Source: Perca fluviatilis
Lineage: Eukaryota > Chordata > Actinopteri > Perciformes > Percidae
Assembly (NCBI RefSeq): GCF_010015445.1
Contig: NC_053119.1
Span: 24,179,883-24,243,882, forward strand
Reading direction: 5' to 3'
Length of the DNA: 64,000 bases
Position 1 is the stretch's first letter, and every line of letters begins with the position of its first letter. The notes below the pieces were generated by a model. That model did not search any database, was not told the DNA's origin, and saw only the letters and a list, made by a program, of their open reading frames with translations. A program made the translations under genes and the position numbers. Below, in pieces: positions 48,459 through 61,053 of the stretch.

Positions 48459-48517
48459 GCAAGAAGAGTGAGACAGGGAAACAGAGAGAGGTGATGGTGT
48501 GAATGCTTACTGTCACT
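47886..48517. other. Noncoding DNA with a GT microsatellite
   Basis: Apart from the (TG)n/(TGTGCG)n array at 48361-48458 nothing is recognised. Confidence 0.5.
48361..48458. repeat. (TG)n/(TGTGCG)n compound microsatellite
   Basis: An alternating purine-pyrimidine array with an internal block of tgtgcg hexamers (about 48411-48440), strongly predisposed to Z-DNA. Confidence 0.93.
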
Positions 48518-48526
48518 GGGGGGGTT

Positions 48527-48566
<40 letters not shown>

Positions 48567-48579
48567 GAAAATTTTTCGT
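48518..48579. other. G-run/poly-T block, possible assembly artefact
   Basis: A seven-base G run and gttgg are followed by about 37 T and then ggaaaattttt. This resembles the other two homopolymer blocks, though shorter. A genuine poly-T tract is possible. Confidence 0.5.
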
Positions 48580-51500
48580 GTCTCTGTCAGGATGAAATGG
48601 ACTGTCACAAGCTGTTCAGTGATACAACACAGGTTAATTTGGGTCTAGGACAATGTCTCGGGCCATCATACATAAGGACGCACACATTCGTAAGGATGCA
48701 CAGATAGGGGGTTTCAGAGTTTTCCTTCCCATTCCAACATCTAGAGCTGGGTGAACAAAACCAATTTTGTTGCATGCAAAGTATTGTACAGTACATACAT
48801 ATACATTCAAATGTACAGGTGTATCTCACCTAGATATCACTGAAAGTGCAAGCACAGTGTTCATTTGTGTATTGATTTATTTCCAGAACGTGTGTCTTAT
48901 CTACATTCATTTTCCACCGCTGTCAATGAACAGGAACATTTGCTTTAGCATGCACTGAAACAGCCTCAGCGATGTTGTGATTAATGTATCCCATTTAGCT
49001 CAGGCGCATCTACACTCTCTAGACATGCTTCTTGAGAGGTGCAATCATATCATTCAAATTCATGTCTTCGTTTACTAATATATCATATGAACATGCTCCA
49101 TTATAGGTGCTTTGGGACTGCAGCCATCCATTTGAGCCAGGGTTAAGAGATTTGATAATAAATACAGACCTGTGAAAGTTGGCAGTCTAACAAACTGGGT
49201 GTGGTGGTGGTGGTGCCGCAGACAATGGGGGTGGAATGAAGCACTTTTTCTGCGAGTTTGATGGCATGCATCATTGAAGATGACAAAATGTAACAATTGT
49301 TTAGAGGACCTTATTAAATATGTATGAAACTAGGTTTTCAAGGAGGGAATAGACAGCGAAATCCATCATCGCATTGTAAAATGCAGAAATGCTATTAAAG
49401 TATGAATATTTAGAATAATTTTTTTCTGCTGCTGTGCAGAGTGCTACAGACAAGAGAACACTGAAAACATGTTTTTAATATTACATGTGACTTCCAAAGC
49501 AAAGCTATTTTTCTTCTTTGGGTTTGAATACATTAATTATAAGCACTCTTCCCTGATCTGAAGAATTTCACTGGAAGCAGTGTCTCGTGGTGCCAAATAG
49601 CTTCTGGATAAATAGATTGTCATAATACCTTCACTCGTGGTGCAACCTCTTAAGAATACTGTGCCAGAACTTGTCAACAAACATGAACAAATTGACATTG
49701 GAACAGAGTGGGAACAATAGTGTTTACAACTACTCAATTAGAGAGATTAGACAACCTCTCCAAGGTCACCAAAACAAAGACACGTTCATGTAGTATAATC
49801 CCTCTAAGTCAACTATTAATTACTTCATGAATGTCTGAGGAGTAAAGGGCATTGTCATGGGCCATGGCCCACGGAAAAGTCATTAGGGTTGTAGCAAAAA
49901 TGTACCAAACCTTTCTCTCAAAACCTTACCAGATCAACAGTCTGAAACACATCCTGCAAGCTTATTGCGCTGCACCACTCATCCTGTTTACTTTGCTCCT
50001 AATTAAGAAAATGTTTTATTAATTGCAGTGAAGGTTTCTGTGTTGATGAAACTGTAGGATTACACCATGTTCTTTACCACTCAAGGCTATACTATCACCA
50101 ACATCAGGCCTTGCAGTCACAGCTTTCCAGCAACAAATATACATCACCTGGCACAATGATGCTGTTGTAAAGCACAGCTAGAGTGCTTCTCTGTTGTGAG
50201 CCTGCCAGCACGCTGTGTTGTTGTGAGTGGGGAGCCCACACTGCTGCGCAGCCTGGCTGTCTTTGGGTTATGTGAGTAGGTATGGGGGCGTATTTGCAGA
50301 GAAGAGAGGGAAAATGAGAGATAGGAGCCACAGCCAGAGAGCTGTCCCTGAGTGATGCTGCTCTGCTTCCAGCAGCACCCTGTCAACTCCAAATGAGAAA
50401 TTTCAGACATCCAGTGAGGTAGCTCTTGAAAGTGGAAATGTTTTCCCACCACTGCTGTTTCCTTTTTTTGGACAATAACTTTAAAAGTTAGTTGGCTGAC
50501 CTTCAAAGTGAAGGAAAGATAATGGATTCTATTCATCTCGAGGCATGTGTTAAGTTGATTGGTAGATGAAACAGGCTGAAAATGCATGCCGTTTCAAGAT
50601 GAAATAGGCCATGTTGGCAACCTGTCGTTTGACTTATGTGCTTTCCTCTTGAACTGTGGCCTGTATCTCTTTTAAGGATTAATACCTAACATTTGTTTAT
50701 GTGGGAAGATACATGTAGATACATCATGGATCATGGTTCGGGAATGTCTGACTTAATGATATGATCAGAGGGAACACCAAAGCCTCTTTGTTGATCATGG
50801 CTTCTTGTCAAAGTAGACCCCAAAGCCTGACAACTTTTGTGTGCGTACTGAACTCTATGTCTGTGAATAATATCCCTTAATCACAGTTCATTATCAAAGG
50901 GCTCCACAACGTACGTTTATAAAATAATACATGAAAAGGATACAAGGGATGCCTCCTAACCTAAGACCCTCACTGAGACCAAGAGAAACAGAACTCCAAA
51001 GCAAAATTACCATTAGCAAGAACCTGAACGAGTGAAAAATCATTTGTCCAATGTTGTTCCATGATGCTGAGTCACTCCTGGTAGTTCAAATAAGCCTGGA
51101 TTTTAAAACAGTTTTTGTCTCTTCAAGAGTCTATTTGATCAAATGATTGATTGAATTTGATCAAACTCCTAATTGCAAAATTCACATTACTGTCCTACAT
51201 TGATTTGGGAGACAAAAAGTGTTCTTTGGACGGATGAGATTTAAAAAAAAAAAAGAAGCTAAACTTTGTCCTCGACACTTCCACCATAAACTGCAAACTC
51301 AAGCTTGTTAGTCTTTAAGTCCAGTTGTAATAATTAATATAATTTGGGTGTTTGTTTTGTTTTTTTCTCAGAAATTGCGAATCTAGTAAAATTGAACTGA
51401 CTTCGTAATTAATTATTAATTAATAATTTGGGCTCTTGCTCCTCTGAAGTGAGAGAGAAGTGCCCACTTATGTATGTGTAGTTTCTCTTAGTTAGTATTA

Positions 51501-54412
51501 TTGGTTATTCATACATCACCAACAGCTTCGAGCTTACCTCTTGAGTCTTTGGTGTGCACGTATAACGTCTATTCTGAACTGCTGAGCAGACCGTTCTTGT
51601 CGAAGGGGTCAACTGTCCCAATAATCTGAGACCATTAGGACAAAGCAGTGTCTAAACTTCTGAATTGACTGATTCAGGTCAGATAGTGTTTTATGCCACT
51701 TGCTTACTATTGAGACAGGTGTTGGGTATGGAAATGATTAAGCCCGGTGCTATACTGTGGACGCTTTGAACTCCAGCGTTTAGGCAGTGTAGGGTCCAGT
51801 AGGTCAGATCAGTGCTGAGAGCAGGTATATACTAATGGAACTTTGCAGTGTCAGTCTGCAGTTATCAGCAGTCAACCATCACCCAATACTCAGCTATGTG
51901 CAATACATAATCACAAGAGTGACATAATAATGTTTCCTTAGTGAGAACTTTTACTGAAATGATTGTGCATAATTTAACAATTTACAAATAAGCACATCCA
52001 GAAGAAATATTTTTGTAGAGTCTGAGTACAAATCCTATTTAAGTCACAATAAAATACATATTTCCCTGAGATGTAATACTCACTTTCTCAACTACTGCCA
52101 AACAAAAAGTAACTTAACTCAACAAACCCTCACAAAACTGTGGAATATGAATTATACAGATAACAAAATATATCAGAATACCATGTGTGTACACGTGAAT
52201 CTCTTGACACTCTTACTGTAACATGTTAGTCAATTGTTACAGCCAAATTATTATCAACAACATACCTGAAAGATGGTGAGAAATAATCACGAGAGTGACA
52301 GGGTGATGTTTTCTCTGTGAGAAATTTTACTTAAACAAGGATAATACCGCGATTTTTTCTTACAGTAATTATCCTTTAGCTTGTTTTCCCATTGTTTGGC
52401 AAAGACATCACATTGCAATCACTACAAAAAACCTGTATGTGCTGGGCTTGTTACGCAGACATCCTCTCCTCCAATTAGAGTGAGAAATTTGACAAAAGGG
52501 CTTCTTCTGGCAATGAGTTAATTAGTTGATCTTACTCAGGAGACCCTGTACCCCAGGGTGACATTACCATGCGCCATGCATTTACATTATGATTGATTAA
52601 ACACATATTTTATAAAATCACGACACAGTGGATGTGCTTCCAAATATTATTATTCTAACATACATACACAATTCATTTTTTTAAGGAGGAATGAGCAAAC
52701 ATAGAGCTTAAGCTTCTGCGTGTTTGCTGTCGCTTTGTGTAATGCCTGCATTCATCTGCCTGTTATAGTGTGTGCAAACAATGAAAAGGCTGGGAAGGAT
52801 TTCATATGCTATTTAAAGCATACCTGAGAGGCATGCTTTTGAGGGACTTTGGTAACTCGAGCTGGGCAATTCTCCACCTCTCTGTGCTCTAAAATTGGAT
52901 CAATAGCATTTAAACCCTGACTGCTGGGATTGGACAACTCTTGGAGTGAAATGTCATGCATCTATAGTCTCTTTTATTAAATTCAGGATAAATGGAATGT
53001 GTTCGACCAGTATTTTTTCTTTTTCTCTAAATCACAACACACATACCTACCTTCACCTTATAAAACAAAGTGCACTACAGTTTGCACACCACAGGAAAAA
53101 CAAAACATATTCAACATCAGAAAAAAACATTTGAAATAAAAACATAACCCAGGGTGTTATGGACCTATGTAAGAGCACATAAAAGGCTGTAAGAAAGGAA
53201 GTTAATTAACCTACTGCTACAGTTTTGTAACTACACTGTACAAAGGAGCGACAGTCCCTGCTTTCTAAAATCCCACAATGTTTAGCATACTCCAGACTAT
53301 TCATCTTATGCACAATTATCTGAATACCTATTTATTTTCAACTCAGTCATTTTAAGTAGAGAAAACAGACAATCATCAATCAATCAATTTTTGACAAGGC
53401 AGGGCAGCTCTAAAACATATTTGAAAACTATCATATGGACTTAATTACCTGATTCAAACTACAAACTTTCATAAAAATCATGAACCTTGAGGTTTATGTA
53501 TTTTCAGCCCAGACTGAGTAAGCATGTCCTACCTTCAGTAAAACCATAAAAAATTCTTAATATAATTTTTCTTACAACAATTCTTGTTGTGATATTTTAA
53601 TGTCAGTGGTGTTTATCCGTGTTTATTCATTATTGCCATTTACATCAAATACCTACCAGTATATTTTCCTGCTTTGAGGAGACAATGATGCATCCAGTAT
53701 TCGCCACAGTAATCTTGACCTTTTAAGCGAGTACACCCTGTAGGATACAAATAGAACTAGGTACTAAAACAAGCTTGTTTTCTGTTATTTGTTAAAGCTG
53801 ACTGTTAAATTGACTGTTTAATATGCAGACCACTAAGCTGAAATTAATGATTTAACACTTCAGAAAACTTGATAATGCTGGGTTCAGGGCCTAGTGAAAA
53901 GGCAAGGAAACAGCATTTTTGCAACCACTCGAAGAAGTAAGAAGCTGATATGGCTTTTAGATGATTAACACTTTTCTTTTGGTTTATCCTGTAATGCCCG
54001 GTTTCAAAATCTCACTGCAGTTACATCCAAAAGGACAGGCAACTTCACGTTTTGCAATTATTTGGTGCATACGCTTAAAGAAACAAAACATTTGAGTTCA
54101 AATAATCTGCTCCAACACACTTGGTGTTTGTGCTCCCCAAAGATGTGGAAGATTTAAAATGCCGAAACAAAAAACAATCAAACAAAGAAATAAAGTGAAA
54201 TGCAATATACTATATGTATTTCCTTTTTATAAACAGTATGTCATAATTAAATTAAAACCTTTTTGTCAATCACAGTCAATCCCAAATGTAACTAAATGTA
54301 CAGTCAAGTGTCCCTCCAGCCAGCTGGCCCACAGGAAACTGGTAACATTTTAAATGGCTTTCTTCAGTGACATAAAGCCCCGGCCACGGTCATGTCCCAA
54401 TGCATTTATAGT
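48580..54412. other. Transposon-poor noncoding DNA
   Basis: No gene or bounded element is seen in almost 6 kb. Two diverged direct copies of about 60 bp lie at 51897 and 52278. Open frames up to 147 codons occur (for example minus strand 50144-50587), but none has recognisable domains or splice structure. Confidence 0.5.
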
Positions 54413-54650
54413 ATAGACCTTTTTCAGAGCAGACATTTTGACTTGTCATAGTAGGAAAAGCACAGCTGAAATTGATAACCTTAACAATGACTCAATTCCA
54501 TCAAGTGTCCCAGTAAGCTATTTCAGTGAGTCAGCATGCACGATACCAGGGCCTCTCCTAATTGGAATGCAGCCATCATTAATGGTTTTGAATACACCTG
54601 TGCTTTTCCTACTATGACATGTCAACATGTCTGCCATGAAAAAGGTCTAT
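54413..54650. mobile_element. Small palindromic transposon (MITE), 238 bp
   Basis: The first 53 bases (54413-54465, starting atagacctttttca and ending gtaggaaaagcacag) are repeated in inverted form at 54598-54650 with only a few mismatches. The 132-bp core is unique. I recognise the unit as a fish MITE. No unambiguous TSD was found, so superfamily is not assigned. Confidence 0.85.
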
Positions 54651-56819
54651 TTGCAGGTCTACCGAAATGCTACTCTCTGCTGAACAACACTGATATGCAT
54701 TTCACCTTTTTACTTTGTTTACTGTGTTGTGTTTGACTTTAATGTGATATGGAAAATTCATGTCGCACTTGTTCTTTTGTGTATTGTATTTGACATTATG
54801 TCTTTGTTTTTATTTAGGCATGTTTAATCTTCCATACAGAGAGACCAGAGAGAGATACATATTGAATTGGAAATTCCTTCCAGTGGTGAGATGCTGCCAA
54901 AGACTAAACTGTGAGAAAACAGCAAACTTTAAAACAATCTCCAGACTCGCTTTTACAGTCTACTTTTCGAACATGGCCAAAGTAGGTGATTAACAGTACA
55001 ATCTTTCTCGTACATGCCACCCAGAATACTTGAATTAAATACCCTATCTTACTATTTAAACAGCTTAAAAAGGTCATGCATTTTTATGAACTCCCTGTTC
55101 ATGCTATGAAGGTCCAGTAGCTGGACACAAACCAGCACTCCTCATTAACCTTAAGCTTTTCATGTGATACATTTCTCCCTCGAGCACACACACAAATGTA
55201 CACACTTCTTGTAAATTTCTGGGATAGTAAAAAGGGAATGAGAGCAAAGAGCAAAAGAGAGAAGGAGTAAAAGAAGACTGAGTAGGCTATTATAGAGGAA
55301 AGAGTGTATCCCCTGGAGGAGGCGCGGGCTGAGACGGCGTAAATGAGGGAAGCGTGGCGGCCATTCCTGTAGCCTCATTACAGTAATGGAGACCCATCCG
55401 TTCTGTCAAGGCCTCCAGAAAATCTTCTGTGACACGACTGCCTTCCTTTTCGTGCTATTCCACATCAACAGTCCAAGGGAAGACAGAAGAGTGGGAGAAA
55501 GATACAGCAAAGGCGCTTGCTGCTAGGTTTCATGCTGCATAAGATGATTTGTGCCTTCGGAAGTATATTAAGGTCTTGATTAGGGTCTCGTTTTCCCTGT
55601 CAGAGTCTGTAATGTTCTGTAGTGGGTGACTGTGTGGCCTCGGTGGGAGAATTGCAATGCTGTATGCCTCTTGTAAAGATGGGTCTCACTGGTGTGGAGG
55701 CTGGGGCAAAAACGGCACTGGCCATCTTGTTTGCATTGGGAGCTGTAAAGAGAGAAAAGGAGCAGTCTGTAGGTCGATTTTCTCTTTTAAGTCTTTTCAC
55801 ATTAGTGTCTCCAGGCGATGTTGTGCATGGATTTCTTTAAACACAGTAACCTCTCACAAAACTACAAAAAATAATGTTGTAGTAAGCTGTCTCCTTACGC
55901 ATCACAGAAATCATGAACTCATCCTTCAGCTCTAGTTCAGTGGGGCAAACACTCAAACTGGCTGCTGTCCCCCCATTCTCAAAAAAACATGGACTCAAAC
56001 CTGATATTATGAGCAATTTCTCCAATTTTCACTTTTGTACACACTTTGTGTACATTTTGGCAAATTCAAGCCTAATTATGAGCCATAAAGAGCCCTTTTT
56101 TCTATGATTTCTTAACATATTTATGGACGTTTATCCTCAATTACCATTGTAGACCATGCCACCACTGAAAAGAGTTGAGTTCCCTGATGCCAATGTGCTT
56201 TAAGGAGAAGTGGTGTAACGTTTGTGAGATAATGTGTTAATCTTGTTGATTTAACAAAACTTACTTACATTAAGAAGGTTGAAATATACTCACGCATTTT
56301 GATAACCATATACATAATACCCACTACATGGTCCTGATTTATGAATCTCACTCATGTGTGCATGCGCAAAAGCCTTTTTTCCACTGGCTGTAGGCATGCT
56401 CTTAATCAGCTGTTTGAATACCTCTGTATTAATACACAAATACAATTGAGTATTGAGCACATAGACTGACATAATCTAAATTGCTTTGTGTGTATAGAAA
56501 AAATCATGCACACTCAATGAGATTGAGTAAACAACAATGTTGCATGTTAGATTCAGTCCCTCATATTCTCTTTCAATCTACTGATCATGTTCAGCTTGCG
56601 TTTGTACAGTCTCTGTACCCAGTCTCACATCACATTCTTTTATAAATACCCATTCATAAGTTCCCATTGTGGGAAATTGCATACAGTATGCAGGTTTTTG
56701 TTCATGCATCCGTCATACATGTGACCCCAGCTGAGTTGTCAAATTAACTTTAATCAAAAAGAAAGGACTAATCCATGAACTCACCTGGTGTAGTGTTTGA
56801 CTGAACTCCTTCACTACAT
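54651..56819. other. Noncoding DNA
   Basis: No gene is supported. On the minus strand at about 55600-55800, tttctctctttacag precedes caatgcaaacaagatggcc, which looks like an acceptor site and reminds me of a fish repeat, but I cannot bound it. Confidence 0.4.
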
Positions 56820-56826
56820 ATTTTTT

Positions 56827-57325
56827 CAACACATTCTCACACCCAACTCGTAAAATAAGGACGTTCGGTCAGGAGCCTTTCTCGTTCTTATTTGACGTTA
56901 AAAGTTTCCTTTAGCGTCTCATGCAAACGTGCTTGGTCGCCACTATTGCCGTCCCTTTTTCGTTCCTTTTGACGCGCTTGGTCAGGACGGGTGAACGGAA
57001 TCACGGAGGTTGGGTTTAGGAGAAAAAACAACGGGGAAAGGACGCCTCAAAAGCCGGGAAACACACGCCGTAGACGCGGAAACAAAACGCCACACGCAGG
57101 GCACGAACCCAAGTCTCCTGAGTGAAAGTCCAGTGTTTTACCCACCCTCCACCATCCTTACGCAGCAATTTCCCATTACATACCACTTGTTAAATCTCAT
57201 CCAACTGCGACTCTCCCCAGTACGTTACACAAATACGCCGAAGGGTGCCTTTTTTCGTCGCATCAGACGCTGAAGGACACTGCCCAAACGTACTTATTTT
57301 ACGAGTTCGGAATGAGAACGGGTTG
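56827..57325. mobile_element. 500-bp nonautonomous DNA transposon, family F500 copy 2
   Basis: The left end caacacattctcacaccca and right end tgagaacgggttg are inverted copies over about 31 bases, sharing actcgtaaaata at their inner parts. A perfect 7-bp duplication atttttt flanks the element at 56820-56826 and 57326-57332. The low complexity of the TSD weakens but does not remove its value. The family matches 42654-43154. The interior contains a tRNA-like segment on the minus strand. Confidence 0.8.
57094..57160 (-). pseudogene. tRNA-like segment inside F500 copy 2
   Basis: On the minus strand, ggatggtggagggtgggtaa is followed by a candidate anticodon loop ctttcac (TTC, as in tRNA-Glu), with a mostly paired stem, and by gggttcgtgccc, close to an RNA polymerase III B box. 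The T and acceptor stems do not close well. It may be a decayed tRNA fragment incorporated in the transposon. It is not a functional tRNA. Confidence 0.3.
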
Positions 57326-57332
57326 ATTTTTT

Positions 57333-58397
57333 AAATGCTTCACATGAATGACATCTTTGTCGTTAGGCAGCGTCCCTTGTCTTTCTCAAGGCTTGTAAAC
57401 ACATGATCACTGTGTTGTCTGGGTAACTTTTCAAAGTTTCTTACAACCAAGGACGAGTTGTATAGGCCTTGGGGAAGTGGATATCGCCAGTGCACATAAG
57501 ACCCAGAAGCAAAAGTTGGAAAATGATTTTCAGAAGACCATGGATAACACTTATTTAGTGTCTTTGATAATAAATGCAGCTTTCTACTCAACAGCTCTGT
57601 TTTCAAGCACACAGGAAGGTCAGAACTCTGAATAATACAAGGTATAAGAACACCATTGTGCACTACAATTTGTGTTCCATGGTTTATTTCTTGCAAAATT
57701 AGACATGAATATCAGACCAAAATAAAAAATGTGTGTGGATGTGTTGCATTAATATGTCTATATTATTGTCTTTATTACTCCATAAGTGTTAATTGAGCAT
57801 CAATAATAATAATAATAATAACCTTTATTTATTTATTTGCCTTTTAATTTCTTTGCCATTTGAATAATTAAATGTTTTATCCCTCAGAACACTAAAATTG
57901 GCCTCCAGGGATGTTCTCTTTTATTTCTGGACACAGCAATTCCAATTCTTTGTCTCCAAGTAAAGTTTAATGATTTGAAGCCCATAATTTCACATAAATG
58001 TTTGTGGACATTTTTATTCATAAGTAACACATTATATCCCCTTGGAGAACATTTACATTCAGGCTTTAGGCTGCATCCCCTCCCAGCCTACCACTTGACA
58101 GTACTCCACCCCAAACCTCCTTCCTCCAGTCCTCCATGCTTGCCGTACCATTTCCATATTGTGTTCACATTCCTTACAGTGTGGCATTATCATCAATAGT
58201 CATTTAGGAGAGAGCCGCTTTCCACACCACCGGATGCAATGAAGATTCATAGCCACCATTTCAAAAGGGTTGGGGGAGATATACAGAATGAGGGAGAGGT
58301 GGAAATTGTGCACATACACCACTGGCTATTGGGTTACTACTGTTTGGCCTTGCATGTCCAGTGAGGTGCATGGGAAAGGCAATGGATGACAAATGTT
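57333..58397. other. Noncoding DNA with a (TAA)n run
   Basis: A short (ATA/TAA)n run occurs at 57802-57821. A minus-strand open frame of 118 codons at 57340-57696 has no recognisable domain or splice sites, so I do not call it a gene. Confidence 0.45.
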
Positions 58398-58400
58398 CAG

Positions 58401-59715
58401 GGGTCTCATTTTATAAAACTGTGCGTAGGATCCTTACTAAAAGTGTACGTACGCCCAAAAGCCCAAAATGGCATACGCCGAGAAAAAGTCAGATTTATAA
58501 AACCGTGTGTACGCACACCTGTAAGCAATGTTCCCTTTATAAATCACAGATTACCCACAAGTGTGCGTACGTGGATCAGCCTCTTATCCCGCCCTGTACA
58601 CGCCAATTTTTAACCATAAATAGTCAATGCAAAGCACCTTGTGAATGCTGATCAGTATGTTAATGACCCTGGCAGTTGTTCTTTCATTACACCGAATCAT
58701 GCCGAATCATGCCGACTGGTGGACAAAAAGCAAAAAACTTCTTAGACGTTCAGGAATTGCTGCAAATTGAATAATAATTTTGGCCTGTTCTTACCCTAAT
58801 CTATAAACTAAATATATTAATAATACGTCCACAACGGCAGGCATTACGGCACTCGGGGACAGCTTTGGTATATCAGACGTATATGATAAGATTTAACAGA
58901 ACTATATATTATATCCAAACAAGCCTTAGTGATAAAGTTGAAGATTATATATAATATGTTTTTAAAAAAAACACTTATCTGTCTGACATTTCCCAAACAG
59001 CCAGTTTCCCGCAGAAGTGGCTAGGACCTGTATTTGGACCGGGATCGCACGGTTCCGGCGCGTTGCCCTCTCTACTGGACCCAATTCAGTACATGGATCC
59101 ACGAGCTCAGCTTTAGAAAATCTAAATTTTCAGACTTTGACATTTGATGATATATGCACAGGTTTAAAGACAGATATTTAGTTATTTACACTGTGTTCTG
59201 CCGTTATCTAATGCTAGGATATTTGATACTATCCTGTATTCCATGTAGTCGGGCCATCTCCTCCTCCTGCGCTCCGTAGCGGACAATGTGACGGCGAGAC
59301 AGCGGCGATTAAATATTAAGAACACATTTTTATTTAAGATTTGAGTTGGAGGTGTTTATGGAACAGTTATCACTCAGTACAAGCACAAATAACACTGCTG
59401 GATTTCATCTTCATGGTAACGTGGATGATGGAGTGAAAGAATGTGTGTGAGGCATCAATACTAGAAAATATTACGAGTAATCTTAAAAATAATTTACTTT
59501 CTGCAGTCTGACTTCAGTTCACCACCTCACCATCTGCGTCGCCAGTTCCTATTTTGTCTCCAAAATGTGCGTACGCAAGGTTCAGAGTTTGCGTGGAGAA
59601 CCGCACATTCTCCCGTCAAGTTTGTTTTTTATAAATCACAACCTTTACGTGGGAAGTGGCGTACGCATATTTTCAGCCCCGTTTTGTGCGTACGCCACGT
59701 TTATAAACGAGACCC
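58401..59715. mobile_element. PIF-Harbinger-like nonautonomous transposon, 1315 bp
   Basis: The left end gggtctcattttataaaact and right end tttataaacgagaccc are inverted copies apart from one base change and one inserted T. A 3-bp duplication cag lies directly outside both (58398-58400 and 59716-59718). A 3-bp TSD and GGGxC-type ends fit PIF-Harbinger. Six gtacgc/gcgtac-type subterminal motifs cluster in about 160 bp at the left end and 140 bp at the right end. No transposase frame was recognised; the interior (58700-59500) is unrelated sequence. Confidence 0.8.
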
Positions 59716-59718
59716 CAG

Positions 59719-60734
59719 AACTCTAAATGACTAGTAATCTTTGGAAGACAGGTAGGAGGGAGTGAATATCAATGCAATGCTATAAATTACAATATGTCCC
59801 GTGAACAGCTATGTAAGCTTTACTGGGTAGAATAGACTTACAACAGATGCAGAAAACAATCAAAAGTGTTTGATTTAAACCTCTACCTGACCTGCAGGAA
59901 ACGGAGGAAGCCGACTGGTAAATGCAACATTTATGATAAAATATGCTTGTGTTTGTCTGTTTGTAGATACAGTGCGGTTTGAAAACGCTTTGAACAGACG
60001 ATTATTGTATCCATATAGCTTAATATTTAAATAGAGAGACATTTTTCTTTGAAATTAGATTAATTGACTCTTCACTTCACCCTACTGCCTTTGGTTACTG
60101 TTGCTACGCCTGTCAAGCTGTCCAATATAACACCCCGAGTGTTCAGTTTACAATAATAATTGTATCAGATTTACCACTTGAAATTCATAACATTTTGTTT
60201 TTAAACAAATGGTCCTTGACTTCAGACAGAAGAATAAGCAGGCGTAGTCAGCAACAGTCGATTTAGCCAGCTAAATATGAAAACTGTGGCTGTAAAATTT
60301 TATTAGCTGTAACTTTTATTAGCTAACTAAAATTAACTTCATGAAACCTTCATCCTCGCCTGACTTTTTAACCTTTAAATGTAAATGAGAAACTTGCAAA
60401 TGGATCTTAAATATGGATTTTATGCCTACAAACATAAAAAGTAAAAGGGTTCTGGTCACAGGCAAACATTCAGCATTCCAGAAGACATGAACATCAAGGA
60501 GCTGCATGGTTTTTGTATTGCGAGGTAACCAGTTAGCCCTAGTATTATGGTACAGTATGGTAAGGAAATATATTATATCAAACTGTTATTTAATTCCTAA
60601 CATAATGTCTTTCAGAGTTACTAAATAAATACTACATAGCCTACAGTATTAGGGTAACACAGACACTAATAAGGTAACACAGACAAACAATACAAAAGTT
60701 AGAGTTAGAATATACTTAGTCTAGATCCTTAACA
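59719..60734. other. Noncoding DNA
   Basis: No gene or bounded repeat was recognised. Confidence 0.5.
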
Positions 60735-61053
60735 TTCCACTTATAGGATTGTTCCGGTGCCGCAGGAAATTCCACCTGATGTAGTTTCGCTGATGACTGT
60801 TTCCTTCCGCTTTCTTTTTGTTGGAATTTTAAACTCCGCTGGATTTATGAGCACTATAGTTAAAGTGATGGTTCGGAGTAATTTCATCCTTGGGTCCTTT
60901 GCACCATGACCTCGAGCCAAACACCCCCCCAGAAGCTTTTTTCACCTGGGTCAAACATTGGGAGAGTTAGCGTAGAGTAGCGTTATCTGCTGAATAGCTT
61001 AGTGCAGGGGCTAATGGACCCACGTTTGTTTCTTGTAAGTTACCCCACTAATA

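Noticed and set aside
50144..50587. 147-codon minus-strand frame
   Set aside because: Longest unexplained frame here, but no recognisable motif and a lack of splice context. Its length is within chance for a 64-kb window.
57340..57696. 118-codon minus-strand frame
   Set aside because: No domain recognised, no splice sites and no neighbouring exons.
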